From Paracoccaceae bacterium (lineage in GTDB: Bacteria > Pseudomonadota > Alphaproteobacteria > Rhodobacterales > Rhodobacteraceae): DNA of 64,000 bases. How positions within the stretch are numbered: the stretch's first letter is position 1; every line of letters starts with the position of its first letter. Positions 8,480 to 16,890 of this stretch are shown here, piece after piece. Made by a program: the position numbers and the translations under genes. The DNA lies in contig JAAFAB010000003.1 of assembly GCA_018222585.1 (NCBI GenBank), forward strand, positions 499,781 to 563,780. The letters run 5' to 3'. The notes below the pieces were generated by a model, which saw only the letters and a list, made by a program, of their open reading frames with translations, was not told where the DNA came from and made no database searches.

Positions 8480-8725
8480 ATGGCGCAGCGCCTGCACCTC
8501 GTCTTCGGCGGAGAGCTTGTCGATCCGTCCAAGAACGTCTTCCGCGACATCGACGATCTGCACATCGTCGGCATGTACCCCTCCTATGCCGCCGCCTACG
8601 ACGCCTGGAAGGCCGAGGCCCAGAAGACCGTCGATAACGCGCACATGCGGTACTACATCGCCCATATCCACCGCCTGCGGGACGAAGAGCTGGAAGGCTC
8701 GCCGACCGAGGAACTGGGCAACTGA
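8480..8725 (+). CDS. DUF4170 domain protein
   Basis: 81 residues, small acidic cytosolic protein (QRLHLVFGGELVDP...MRYYIAHIHRL) matching DUF4170. In alphaproteobacteria this family sits directly in front of the Kdo transferase and lpxK genes, as here. Function unknown. I prefer the ATG at 8480, spaced 7 nt from AGGA; an ATG at 8474 is too close to the ribosome site. Confidence 0.85.
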   Translation: MAQRLHLVFGGELVDPSKNVFRDIDDLHIVGMYPSYAAAYDAWKAEAQKTVDNAHMRYYIAHIHRLRDEELEGSPTEELGN

Positions 8726-8731
8726 GGCGAG

Positions 8732-9964
8732 ATGCCCGCGAGGGGACGTGTCACCCATAGAGCCCTGACCCGTCGGGGCGTTCCGGGGGCCGGGGATCTG
8801 CCACCGCGCCCTGACGGGCCGCTGGTCTGGATCCACTGCCCGCGTGCCGGACGCCGCAAGCCCGCCGAGGAACTGGCCCGGCGCCTGCTGCAGGCCGACC
8901 TCGGGGTTTCGGTTCTGCTGACCCTGGGCGAGGCCGACCGGCTGGATCCGATCGACGACCCGGGCCTGTTCACCCTGCCCGCGCCGGGGGACGAGGGGGG
9001 CGTGCTGCAAGCCTTCTTCGGCCATTGGCGCCCGGATCTGCTGATCTGGCTGACCGGCGATCTGCGGCCGGCGCTGGTGGCGCAGGCGCGACGCTCGGGC
9101 GTGGCGATGATGCTGGCCGAGGCCGAGGAGGACGGCTTCAACGCGCCGCGTTTCAGCCTGCGCCCGAACCAGACCCGCCGGATGCTGGATCGCTTCGACG
9201 CCCTCTGCGCCAGCACCGCCAACGCGGCGCGGCGGCTGCAGAGACTGGGCGCCGAAGCGGAGAAGATCGAGATCACGGGACCCCTGCAGGAAGCCGGCGC
9301 GGCGCTGCCCTGCAACGACGAACTGCGCGACGAACTGGCCGGAGAGCTTGCCGGGCGGCCGATCTGGCTGGCGGCCATGGTGCATGGCGAAGAGCTGGGC
9401 ACGGTGCTGGAGGCGCATCGCCGCGCCTCGCGGCTGGCGCACCGGCTGCTGCTGGTTTTGGTGCCCGACGATCCCGAAGAAGTCGACAGTTATCGCGCCC
9501 GGCTCGATGAAGAGGGCTGGCGCTACATCCGCTGGTCCGAGGGCGAGATGCCGCGTGAGGAGACCCAGGTGCTGCTGGCCGATACGCGGGGCGAGATGGG
9601 GCTGTGGTATCGCCTGTCCCCGGTGACCTTCGTCGCCGGATCGCTGCGGCGCGGGATGAAGGGGCACGATCCCTTCGAACCCGCGGCGCTCGGCTCGGCG
9701 GTGCTTTACGGGCCCTTCGTGGCGCATCACCTGCCGGCCTTCACCCGGCTGGCCCAGGCCGGCGCGGCGCGGCTGATCCGCGACGCGGACAGCCTGGCGC
9801 AGGGGCTGTCGCGGATGCTGGCGCCCGACCAGGCCGCCACCATGGCCGCCGCCGCCTGGGACGTGGCCACCGAGGGCGCCGAGATGACCGACCGGGTTTC
9901 GGCCTGGGTCGCCGAGACGCTGGACAGGCGCCGAGAAGAGGACGCGAAAGATGCAGGCTCCTGA
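8732..9964 (+). CDS. 3-deoxy-D-manno-octulosonate transferase-like protein
   Basis: 410 residues with the two-lobed glycosyltransferase N and GT-B C-terminal arrangement of Kdo transferase (WaaA/KdtA). The C-terminal block [22 protein letters not shown] followed by [18 protein letters not shown] is clear. Gene order (DUF4170 before, lpxK overlapping after) supports lipid A/Kdo assembly at the inner membrane. Odd points: the N-terminal membrane anchor is absent, and the usual WIHAxSVGE motif carrying the catalytic Glu is replaced by [15 protein letters not shown]. It may be a divergent or catalytically altered member. Overlaps lpxK by 14 nt. Confidence 0.8.
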   Translation: MPARGRVTHRALTRRGVPGAGDLPPRPDGPLVWIHCPRAGRRKPAEELARRLLQADLGVSVLLTLGEADRLDPIDDPGLFTLPAPGDEGGVLQAFFGHWRPDLLIWLTGDLRPALVAQARRSGVAMMLAEAEEDGFNAPRFSLRPNQTRRMLDRFDALCASTANAARRLQRLGAEAEKIEITGPLQEAGAALPCNDELRDELAGELAGRPIWLAAMVHGEELGTVLEAHRRASRLAHRLLLVLVPDDPEEVDSYRARLDEEGWRYIRWSEGEMPREETQVLLADTRGEMGLWYRLSPVTFVAGSLRRGMKGHDPFEPAALGSAVLYGPFVAHHLPAFTRLAQAGAARLIRDADSLAQGLSRMLAPDQAATMAAAAWDVATEGAEMTDRVSAWVAETLDRRREEDAKDAGS

Positions 9965-10925
9965 CTTCTGGTTCCGCCCGCCGGGGCTGCGGGCGCGACT
10001 GCTGTCGCCGCTCGGCGCGCTTTATGCGCGGGCCACAGCACGGCGGCTGGCTGCGGGGGCGCCGGTGGATCCCGGCGTGCCGGTGATCTGCGTTGGCAAC
10101 CTGAATGCCGGCGGCACCGGCAAGACCCCGACGGCGATCGAGCTGCTGATGCGGCTCTCGGCGCGCGGGCTTGCGCCGCATTTCCTGTCGCGCGGCTATG
10201 GCGGATCGCTGGAGGGCCCGGTGCAGGTCGATCCGCGCCGCCATACCGCCGCCGAGACCGGCGACGAGCCGCTGCTGCTGTCGGCCTTCGCGCCGGGCTG
10301 GATCGCCAAGGACCGCGTGGCGGGGGCCCGGGCGGCAGTCGCGGCCGGTGCCGGGGCGATCGTCATGGATGACGGTTTCCAGGATCCCGCGCTGAAGAAG
10401 GCGCTGTCCCTCGTCGTCGTCGATGCGGCGCGGGGGTTCGGCAACGGGTTCTGCCTGCCCGCCGGACCGCTGCGCGAGCCGGTCGCGGCGGGCATGGCGC
10501 GGGCCGACCTGCTGCTGTCGATCGGCAATGACGTCGACCAGGCGGGCTTTGCCGCGCCCGGCGCTGTCCCGCATCTGAAGGGCACTCTGCTGCCCCTGCC
10601 GACCGGGATGGACTGGAAGGACATGAAGGTCTTCGCCTTCGCCGGGATCGGCCATCCGGAGAAATTCTTCGCCACCCTCAAGGGGCTGGGCGTGCAGCTG
10701 CTGCATGGCGAGTCGCTGAGCGACCACCAGCCGCTGACCCCCGCCCTGCTGACCCGGCTGGAGCGCGACGCCGCCCGGCACGGCGCCCAGCTGGTGACCA
10801 CCGAAAAGGACGCGGTGCGCCTGCCGCAGGAGTATCGCCAGAAGGTGCTGACCCTGCCGGTGCGCCTGGCCCTGGAGGACGACTCGGCGCTGGAAGAGCA
10901 TTTGGACAGGCTGTTTCCGGGCTAG
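9951..10925 (+). CDS. lpxK: Tetraacyldisaccharide 4'-kinase
   Basis: 324 residues. Phosphorylates the 4' position of the lipid A precursor at the inner membrane. The P-loop GGTGKTP is at 54-60, the LSRGYGG motif follows at ~79-85, and DDGFQDP near residue 141 is the LpxK signature. The hydrophobic N-terminus ([13 protein letters not shown]) fits the membrane-associated helix. The start lies inside the end of the Kdo-transferase-like gene (14-nt overlap). Confidence 0.95.
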   Translation: MQAPDFWFRPPGLRARLLSPLGALYARATARRLAAGAPVDPGVPVICVGNLNAGGTGKTPTAIELLMRLSARGLAPHFLSRGYGGSLEGPVQVDPRRHTAAETGDEPLLLSAFAPGWIAKDRVAGARAAVAAGAGAIVMDDGFQDPALKKALSLVVVDAARGFGNGFCLPAGPLREPVAAGMARADLLLSIGNDVDQAGFAAPGAVPHLKGTLLPLPTGMDWKDMKVFAFAGIGHPEKFFATLKGLGVQLLHGESLSDHQPLTPALLTRLERDAARHGAQLVTTEKDAVRLPQEYRQKVLTLPVRLALEDDSALEEHLDRLFPG

Positions 10926-10928
10926 GTT

Positions 10929-11086
10929 GGGGGGCGCTGCCCCCGTCTCCGCGAGGAGACAATGGAGAGGGTCAGGGGGCGCTGCCCCCATCTCCTGCGG
11001 AGACTCCCCCGGAGTATTTTCAGCCTGGTGATGTGCGTTAAGAGCCCCTTGATCATCACCGGGCTGAAAATACTCCCGCCGGAGGC
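10929..11086. repeat. Dispersed repeat, locus B: two hairpin pairs and an inverted pair of cores
   Basis: Between convergent lpxK and the phosphatase gene. Two successive hairpin pairs are present: GGGGGC-GCT-GCCCCC at 10930-10944 with GTCTCC/GGAGAC at 10945-10960, and GGGGGC-GCT-GCCCCC at 10975-10989 with TCTCC/GGAGA at 10991-11003. A forward core at 11006-11033 faces a reverse core at 11054-11086; their inner 23 nt are complementary except at one position, with a 20-nt loop, so the pair can form a long hairpin. May terminate both genes. Confidence 0.85.
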
Positions 11087-11116
11087 ATTGGCGGCCTGCC
11101 GCGGGGGCTGCGGTCG

Positions 11117-11965
11117 TCAGTCCCGCAGCGGCGGCAGCGGATCACGCGGGGCGTCGGGGGCAAGCTGATCCAGGATCAACCCGTGCAGCGCGGGGCCGGC
11201 GGCGACCACCCCGTCGAGCAGGGCGCGCGGCGTGTTGAAGCGCAGCGCTGCGCCGGAGCGGTCGGTGACCCTGGCGCCGGCCTCTTCGACGATCAGGCTG
11301 CCGGCGGCGATGTCCCATTCCCAGGAAGGGCGCAGGGTCAGCATGGCGTCGAAACGGCCCTCGGCCACCGAAGACAGGCGATAGGCCAGCGAGGGGCGGT
11401 AGTGGCGCGCCACCTCGGGCACCGGCCCGCGCCAGTTGGCCGGGGCGTAGTTCGGCTTGGCCGCCAGCAGTCGGGCGCCGGCCAGCGCAGCGCGCGCCGT
11501 GGCGCGGATCGGGGCGCCGTTCAGCGTCGCGCCCCCGCCGAGCGCGGCGGCGTAGAGGCTGTCCTTGGCCGGCAGGAAGACCACCGCCGCCGTCACCACC
11601 CCGTTGCGGGTCACGGCGAGGGAATGCGCCCAGGCGGTATTGCCCTCGGCCATGAAGGCGCGGGTGCCGTCGATCGGGTCGATGATGAAGACGTGTTCGT
11701 GCTCCAGCCGGGCGGGGTCGTCGGGGCTTTCCTCGGACAGCCAGCCGTAGCCGGGACGCGCTTCGCGCAGGCGGGTGTGCAGGGCGGCATCGACGGCGAG
11801 GTCGGCGTCGGTGACCGGCCCTTGGCCGTCGGGTTTCTCGGTCACGTCGAAGCCACGCGCCCGGTGAGCCAGGGCAATCTCGCCCGCCACCCGCGCCGCC
11901 TCGGTCAGCAGCGCCAGGTCGGCCAGCGCCTCCTGCTGCAGGGCCTGCGTCTCAGCTGCCGGCAA
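11117..11965 (-). CDS. Inositol monophosphatase family protein (CysQ-like)
   Basis: 282 residues. The Li+-sensitive phosphatase motifs are all present: Glu-Glu-Ser at 78-80, DPIDGTRAF at 96-104 and WEWDIAAG near 215-222, which together bind the catalytic Mg2+ ions. Could act on inositol phosphate or on 3'-phosphoadenosine 5'-phosphate (CysQ); the sequence does not decide. The start overlaps the end of pmbA by 14 nt. In rhizobia the same pmbA-IMPase pair neighbours DUF4170-kdtA-lpxK, so the whole neighbourhood is conserved though here the two halves are convergent. Confidence 0.9.
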   Translation of the reverse strand: MPAAETQALQQEALADLALLTEAARVAGEIALAHRARGFDVTEKPDGQGPVTDADLAVDAALHTRLREARPGYGWLSEESPDDPARLEHEHVFIIDPIDGTRAFMAEGNTAWAHSLAVTRNGVVTAAVVFLPAKDSLYAAALGGGATLNGAPIRATARAALAGARLLAAKPNYAPANWRGPVPEVARHYRPSLAYRLSSVAEGRFDAMLTLRPSWEWDIAAGSLIVEEAGARVTDRSGAALRFNTPRALLDGVVAAGPALHGLILDQLAPDAPRDPLPPLRD

Positions 11966-13298
11966 GGGTCATCCCCTCGACCAGCAGCGAGGGGACCCGC
12001 ATCGAGGCCCAGGGCCGGGCGTCATTGGCGGGCAGGATCCGCGCCAGCATGTCGCGCAGGTTGCCGGCGATGGTGCATTCGTTGACCGCCCGGGCGATCT
12101 GCCCGTTCTCGATCCAGAAGCCGCTGGCGCCGCGCGAATAATCCCCGGTGTCTGGGTTGATCGTCGAGCCGATCATCGAGGTCACCAGAAGCCCGGTGCC
12201 CATCTGGGCGATCAGCTCGTCGCGGGTGGCGGTGCCGGGCGTCAGCTCGATGTTCCAGTTGGAGGGCGAAGGCGGAGAGGTCAGCCCGCGTGCCGCATTC
12301 GCGGTCGGGTCGACCCCCAGCTTGCGGGCGGTGGCCAGGTCGACGGTCCAGCCGGTGAGCACGCCGTCGCGGATGATGTCGCGCGGCGCGGTGGCCAGCC
12401 CCTCGGCATCGAAGGGGCGCGAGGAGGTGGCGCGCGGGCGCAGGGGATCCTCGGTCAGGTTGAGGTGGGCGGGCAGCACCTGCTGACCCAGCGAGTTGCG
12501 CAGGAAGGACGAGCCGCGCGCCACGGCCATACCATTGGCCGCCGACAGCAGGTGGCCGATCAGGCTGCCCGAGATCCGCTCGTCGAACAGCACCGGGTAG
12601 CTGCCGGTTTTCGGCGCGCTTGCGCCCTGGCGTTCCAGCGCCCGCAGGGCGGCGCGTTCGCCGATCTCTTCCGGGCTGCGCATGTCGCTGGCGAAGATGC
12701 GGAAATCGCTGTCGTGATCACGCTCCATGGCGGCACCGGTGCCGGCAATGGCGACGCAGGCCAGCGAATGCGACGAGCGCCGGTAGCCCCCCTCGAAGCC
12801 ATTGCTGGCGGCCAAGTATACCTCGCTTTCGCCATAGGCGGCGGAGGCGGTGGAGACCTGGGAGATGCCCGCCTGCGACAGGGCGGCGGCCTCGGTGCGG
12901 ATCGCGGCCTCTTTCATCGCCTCGGGCGAGGGTTCGCCCGCCGGGTCGTACATTTCCAGGCCCTCGGCGTCGCGGCGCGCCGACAGCTGGTCGGGTTCGG
13001 CGAGGCCGATCCAGGGGTCCTCGGGTGCCTCGCGGGCCATGGCGACGGCGCGTTCGGCCATCATCGCCAGCCCCTCGCCCCGGGCGTCCGAGCCCGAGAC
13101 ACAGGCCTGCCGCTTGCCGATCAGCACCCGCAGGCCGATCTCGAACCCTTCCGAGCGTTCGGCCTGTTCCAGCGTGCCGCAGCGCACGTCGATCGACACC
13201 GAGGTGCCCTGCCGGGCCAGCACGTCGGCGCTGTCGGCACCGGCGCGGGTGGCGGCCTCGATCAGGGCGCGGGACAGGTCGGGAAGCGAATGGGACAT
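11952..13298 (-). CDS. pmbA: TldD/PmbA family protein (TldE subunit type)
   Basis: 448 residues of the modulator-of-DNA-gyrase family. The C-terminal half carries the family blocks NGMAVARGSSFL, DAEGLAT, SNWNIELTPGTATRDELI and GASGFWIENGQIARAVNECTIAGNL. There is no HEXXH zinc motif, so this is the PmbA (TldE) rather than the catalytic TldD subunit. The partner TldD is not in this window. The complex is a processing protease for small modified peptides. Confidence 0.93.
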   Translation of the reverse strand: MSHSLPDLSRALIEAATRAGADSADVLARQGTSVSIDVRCGTLEQAERSEGFEIGLRVLIGKRQACVSGSDARGEGLAMMAERAVAMAREAPEDPWIGLAEPDQLSARRDAEGLEMYDPAGEPSPEAMKEAAIRTEAAALSQAGISQVSTASAAYGESEVYLAASNGFEGGYRRSSHSLACVAIAGTGAAMERDHDSDFRIFASDMRSPEEIGERAALRALERQGASAPKTGSYPVLFDERISGSLIGHLLSAANGMAVARGSSFLRNSLGQQVLPAHLNLTEDPLRPRATSSRPFDAEGLATAPRDIIRDGVLTGWTVDLATARKLGVDPTANAARGLTSPPSPSNWNIELTPGTATRDELIAQMGTGLLVTSMIGSTINPDTGDYSRGASGFWIENGQIARAVNECTIAGNLRDMLARILPANDARPWASMRVPSLLVEGMTLAGS

Positions 13299-13361
13299 GG
13301 GATTGCCTTGCGTTTGATCCCTACGACCTAGCCTCTGGCAGGGATCGGATCAAGGCAGGCG

Positions 13362-13388
13362 AAAGGGGGGCACCGGGCCCCCCTTCCG
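13362..13388 (-). terminator. Terminator after the DUF2125 gene
   Basis: GGGGGGC...GCCCCCC stem with a 5-nt loop, followed on the minus strand by TTTCGCC, 15 bp past the stop at 13403. The T-run is short. Confidence 0.6.
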
Positions 13389-13402
13389 AAACGTCGGGTC
13401 GA

Positions 13403-14944
13403 TCAGGGCATCATCATCTGGCCGTTGACCAGAACCTGCTCGTCCTCGGTGACCTCGATGGTCGAGGCCAGGTCATCGGGCCCGGAGAGCTGGCGGGTGA
13501 ACATGCCGGCCATCATCGGCACGGTCATCGCCTGTTGCGGCGGGATCAGCCCCATCTCGGCCAGGGTCTGCACCAGGGCCAGCACGCCCTGGGCGGTGGC
13601 GTCGACCTGGCCGGTGAACTTCGGCAGCTCGGGATTGATGCGCGACCTGGCGCTGTTGTCGATGTCGAAGCTGCCGTTGGCGCTGAGCATCGCGCCGCCC
13701 AGCTTGACCAGCAGGCTGTTCAGGGTCAGCGCGCTGATCTCGCCCGGGGCCTCGGCGTCCTCGGCCTCTTCCATCTCGGAGAGGGTGCTGGTCATGCGGC
13801 CCATGGCCCCGAGGTCGAGGCTGATGGTCATCGGGTCACGCGACAGCCGGCCCGCCGGATCGAAGAGCGCCCAGAGCTGTTCCGGCAGCGCCACGTCCTG
13901 CAGGGTCATCTTCAGGCCCATGGGGCGGTCTTCCGGGGTGACGGTCAGCGGCATGGTCAGGCCGAAGGCGGAATGGCCGATGCTGGCCCCGGCGCCCGGC
14001 GGGATCATCGGGGCGCTGACCGACACGTCGATGTCGGACGCCGCCACCTGGTAGTTCAGCCCCTCGGCACCCATCGAGAAGTCCAGCGTGCCCGCGCCCA
14101 CCGTTTCCTCCAGGTGCAGCGGATCGGGGCCGTCGATATCCATCACCACGGCCCCGGCGCCGTAGCCCATCTGAAGCGCCATCCGGTAGCCGGTCTCGAA
14201 CATGGTGTCGAAGTTCACCGTCTCGGCGTCCTGCCCCTCGGGAAAGGCCAGGTCGGCGGTCATGGTCACATCCGAGACGCTGCCGGTGGCGGTGATCCGG
14301 GCGGGGGCGCTGCCTTCTTCCTCGGGGGCCAGCATGTCGAAGGCGAAGGAGATGGTCTCGACGGTGCCGGTGCCCTCGACCTGGTTCAGGTCGCCGGTCA
14401 CCATCCGGCTGTCGCTGGTCACGCCGGAGAAGGTGACTTCCAGCACGTCCTCGATCGGGTCCTCGCCGGGGACCAGCATCCTGTCCAGCGTCAGCACGGC
14501 CGTGCCGCCGGGGGTGAGCGCGCGCATGTTGTCCCGCTCGCCCGAGAAGATGCTTTCGAGATCCGGGGCGGTGACGGTCATCTGCATCTCGGTGACCTCG
14601 CCGTCGACCTCGGAGCGGGTCGCGAGGGTCATCGCGGGATCGAGGCGCATCACCACCTCCTCGCCGCGCGGCTCCAGCCGGTAGCCGCTCAGGGTGGTGG
14701 TCGAGGTGATCTCCTCGTCGGCGATCTCCTGCACCATGGTGGTGACGATCCGGTCGACGACGATGGCGTCGCCCTCCTTGTGGCTGGTGACCTCGACATC
14801 CTGGCCCATGTTCCAGGACTTGTCGGTGAGGACGTCGAGCACGTCCTGGGGTGTCAGGGCGAACGCGGCGGGGGCCGTTGCGGCCCAGAGGGCAAGGGCG
14901 GAAAGGCCCTGTCGGGACGTGGTGGCGGAAAAGCGAATGGTCAT
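13403..14944 (-). CDS. DUF2125 domain exported protein
   Basis: 513 residues. A signal peptide (hydrophobic 10-30, ending AAPAAFA) is followed by a long beta-rich, acidic, low-Cys protein rich in MTVTAP/LTMPLTVTPE-type strands, matching the DUF2125 proteins of alphaproteobacteria. Probably periplasmic or outer-membrane associated; the function is unknown. The ATG at 14944 is chosen over the upstream ATG because GGAGG lies 7 nt before it and it begins exactly at the signal peptide. Monocistronic, with its own terminator. Confidence 0.85.
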   Translation of the reverse strand: MTIRFSATTSRQGLSALALWAATAPAAFALTPQDVLDVLTDKSWNMGQDVEVTSHKEGDAIVVDRIVTTMVQEIADEEITSTTTLSGYRLEPRGEEVVMRLDPAMTLATRSEVDGEVTEMQMTVTAPDLESIFSGERDNMRALTPGGTAVLTLDRMLVPGEDPIEDVLEVTFSGVTSDSRMVTGDLNQVEGTGTVETISFAFDMLAPEEEGSAPARITATGSVSDVTMTADLAFPEGQDAETVNFDTMFETGYRMALQMGYGAGAVVMDIDGPDPLHLEETVGAGTLDFSMGAEGLNYQVAASDIDVSVSAPMIPPGAGASIGHSAFGLTMPLTVTPEDRPMGLKMTLQDVALPEQLWALFDPAGRLSRDPMTISLDLGAMGRMTSTLSEMEEAEDAEAPGEISALTLNSLLVKLGGAMLSANGSFDIDNSARSRINPELPKFTGQVDATAQGVLALVQTLAEMGLIPPQQAMTVPMMAGMFTRQLSGPDDLASTIEVTEDEQVLVNGQMMMP

Positions 14945-15135
14945 GGAAAATCCTCCGGGAAGTACCGCGCGGAGAGTGACCTGCGGCAGGGGAACAATCA
15001 AGCACGCGACGCCTGCCCGGGGTGGCGGGCAAAGGCCCGCCGAACGCTGGACGGGGGCGGACGGGCACGCTAGCTGTGAAGCTGGAAAACGACAGGGTAA
15101 ATCCAGGGCCCGGGAGGCCCGGAAAGGGAGCCATC

Positions 15136-15891
15136 ATGACCGATCTGACGGGAAAGACCGCGATCATCACCGGTGCCAGCCGTGGCATCGGCGCCGCCGC
15201 GGCCCAGCTTTTCGCCGAAAAGGGGGCCAATGTCGCCCTGCTGGCCCGAGGCGGCGACGAGATCGCCCGGATCGCCGGAGAGATCGGCGAGAAGGCCGTG
15301 GCGATTCCCTGCGACGTGTCGCGCTACTGGGAGGTCGAGGAAGCCGTGAAAAAGGTGGTCGAGACTTTCGGCGGCCTCGACATCCTGGTCAACAACGCCG
15401 GGATCCTGAAACCGATCTCGCTGCTGGCCGAGGCCGATCCCGAGGGCTGGGGCCATGTGATCGACGTCAATATCAAGGGCGTTTTCAACGGGATGCGCGC
15501 CGCGATGCCGGTGATGATCGGTGCCGGGGGCGGCACCATCATCACGGTTTCCTCGGGTGCGGCGCATAATGCGCTGGAAGGCTGGAGCGCCTATTGCACC
15601 TCGAAGGCGGGGGCGGCGATGCTGACCCGCGCCGCGCATCTGGAAGGTGCGCCGCACGGCCTGCGCGTCATGGGCCTGTCGCCGGGCACCGTGGCGACGC
15701 AGATGCAGCGCGACATCAAGGCGTCCGGCGTCAACCCGGTCAGTCAGCTGAACTGGGAAGACCACATCCCCGCCGACTGGCCCGCAAAGGCTCTGCTGTG
15801 GATGTGCGGACCCGAGGCCGACAGCCACCTGGGCCAGGAGCTTGCCCTGCGCGACGAGGGGTTCCGGGCGCAACTGGGCCTGACGAAGTGA
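15136..15891 (+). CDS. Short-chain dehydrogenase/reductase
   Basis: 251 residues, classical SDR. Nucleotide-binding TGASRGIG at 12-19, NNAG near 86, catalytic Ser in VSSGAAHNA, and Tyr-x3-Lys in YCTSK (Tyr/Lys pair). The extended C-terminus ends in LALRDEGFRAQLGL. Substrate unknown. It is coupled by GTGA to an enoyl-CoA hydratase-like gene, so a role in acyl-CoA or aromatic acid breakdown is plausible (inference). The ribosome site AAGGGAG supports the start. Confidence 0.93.
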   Translation: MTDLTGKTAIITGASRGIGAAAAQLFAEKGANVALLARGGDEIARIAGEIGEKAVAIPCDVSRYWEVEEAVKKVVETFGGLDILVNNAGILKPISLLAEADPEGWGHVIDVNIKGVFNGMRAAMPVMIGAGGGTIITVSSGAAHNALEGWSAYCTSKAGAAMLTRAAHLEGAPHGLRVMGLSPGTVATQMQRDIKASGVNPVSQLNWEDHIPADWPAKALLWMCGPEADSHLGQELALRDEGFRAQLGLTK

Positions 15892-16499
15892 TCCGCTCGG
15901 AGATCCTGGACGGCGGGTTGCAGCGGGTCACCCTGGCGCGGCCCGAGAAGGCCAATGCGCTGACCGGGGCGATGCTGCGGGAGCTGACCGGGATCTTTCG
16001 CGAGTCCACGGCCCGTGCCCTTGTCCTGACTGGCGAGGGCCGGGTCTTTTCCGCCGGGGCGGACCTGGAGGAAGCGCATCGGGGCCTGGGGGTGTCGCCC
16101 CTGTGGGAAGAGCTGTCGGGGGCCGTTGCGGCGCATCCCGGTCTGACCATCGCGGCGCTGAACGGCACGCTGGCCGGTGGCGCCATGGGCATGGCGCTGG
16201 CCTGCGATCTGCGTATCGCGGTGCCGGGGGCGCGGTTCTTCTACCCGGTGATGCGGCTCGGCTTCCTGCCGCAGCCCTCGGATCCCGGGCGGATGGCGGC
16301 TCTGGTGGGGCCGGCGCGGGCGAAGATGCTGCTGATGGGCGGGCAGAAGATAGATGCGCAAGAGGCGCTGGCCTGGGGGCTGGTGGATCGCGTAGTCGCG
16401 GACCCGCTGGCCGAGGCGGAGAGGCTGGTGGCCGACGTGCTGGCTGCCGCGCCGCATCATGTGACGGCGATCAAGCGGATGTGTGGCCCCGAGACGTAA
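15888..16499 (+). CDS. Enoyl-CoA hydratase/isomerase family protein
   Basis: 203 residues, shorter than the usual ~260. Crotonase motifs are present: LTGEGRVFSAGADLEE (CoA/oxyanion loop) and LNGTLAGGAMGMALACDLRIAVPGARFFYP (second oxyanion hole Gly-Gly). The start is the GTG at 15888, overlapping the preceding stop as GTGA; no in-frame ATG fits. The short length reflects a trimmed C-terminal trimerisation region, so it may use a non-standard substrate. Followed by repeat locus C. Confidence 0.88.
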   Translation: MIRSEILDGGLQRVTLARPEKANALTGAMLRELTGIFRESTARALVLTGEGRVFSAGADLEEAHRGLGVSPLWEELSGAVAAHPGLTIAALNGTLAGGAMGMALACDLRIAVPGARFFYPVMRLGFLPQPSDPGRMAALVGPARAKMLLMGGQKIDAQEALAWGLVDRVVADPLAEAERLVADVLAAAPHHVTAIKRMCGPET

Positions 16500-16505
16500 G
16501 GGCGG

Positions 16506-16573
16506 AGGGGGCTCTGCCCCCTCTTGAGCCTCTGGCTCAATTCACCCCCGGAGGTATTTTCAGCCTGGTGATG
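16506..16573 (+). repeat. Dispersed repeat, locus C: hairpin pair plus core
   Basis: AGGGGGC-TCT-GCCCCCT at 16506-16522, then TTGAGCC-TCT-GGCTCAA at 16524-16540, then TTCA and the core at 16545-16573 (starts CCCCCGGAGGTATTTT). It lies between the convergent hydratase and HNH genes. A clean example of the full hairpin-hairpin-core module. Confidence 0.88.
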
Positions 16574-16577
16574 GGGT

Positions 16578-16871
16578 TTACCGGTGGCGCCTTGGGCCGG
16601 GGGTCTTCGAATGGAAGTCAGGTGGGCGCCTTGCGACCCAGGTGGCGAATCTGGCCAGCCTCGGGTGGCTGCGCAGGGCCTCGGGAGTGTGGTGGTCGCG
16701 GGCCAGTTCGGCTTCGGTCAGGGTGGCGTGGATCTCGTTGTGGCAGATCTGGTGCAGCAGCACCGTCGGGCCCTTCTTGCCGCCCTTGAGGCGGGGGATC
16801 AGGTGGTGAAGGCTTTGCGGCGCTTGGGGCGGAATGGGCCTGAGGCAGAGCGGGCAGATGGGATCGGGCAT
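16578..16871 (-). CDS. HNH endonuclease family protein
   Basis: 97 residues. A zinc-knuckle CPLCLRPIP at 6-14 is followed by SLHHLIPRLKGGKKGPTVLLHQICHNEIHA: the His-His, the central Asn-type region and terminal CH-NEIH form an HNH nuclease fold. The basic C-terminus may contact DNA. Such small stand-alone HNH proteins are common in Rhodobacteraceae; target and role unknown. ATG at 16871 begins just before the metal knuckle. It is divergent from the flavoprotein gene with only ~20 bp between starts. Confidence 0.85.
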   Translation of the reverse strand: MPDPICPLCLRPIPPQAPQSLHHLIPRLKGGKKGPTVLLHQICHNEIHATLTEAELARDHHTPEALRSHPRLARFATWVARRPPDFHSKTPGPRRHR

Positions 16872-16890
16872 GATGTCTGAGGATAGGCGG

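Noticed and set aside
12620-15073. 817-codon plus-strand frame over pmbA and the DUF2125 gene
   Set aside because: Arg/Pro/His-rich shadow translation; the real genes on the minus strand have signal peptide, motifs and ribosome sites.
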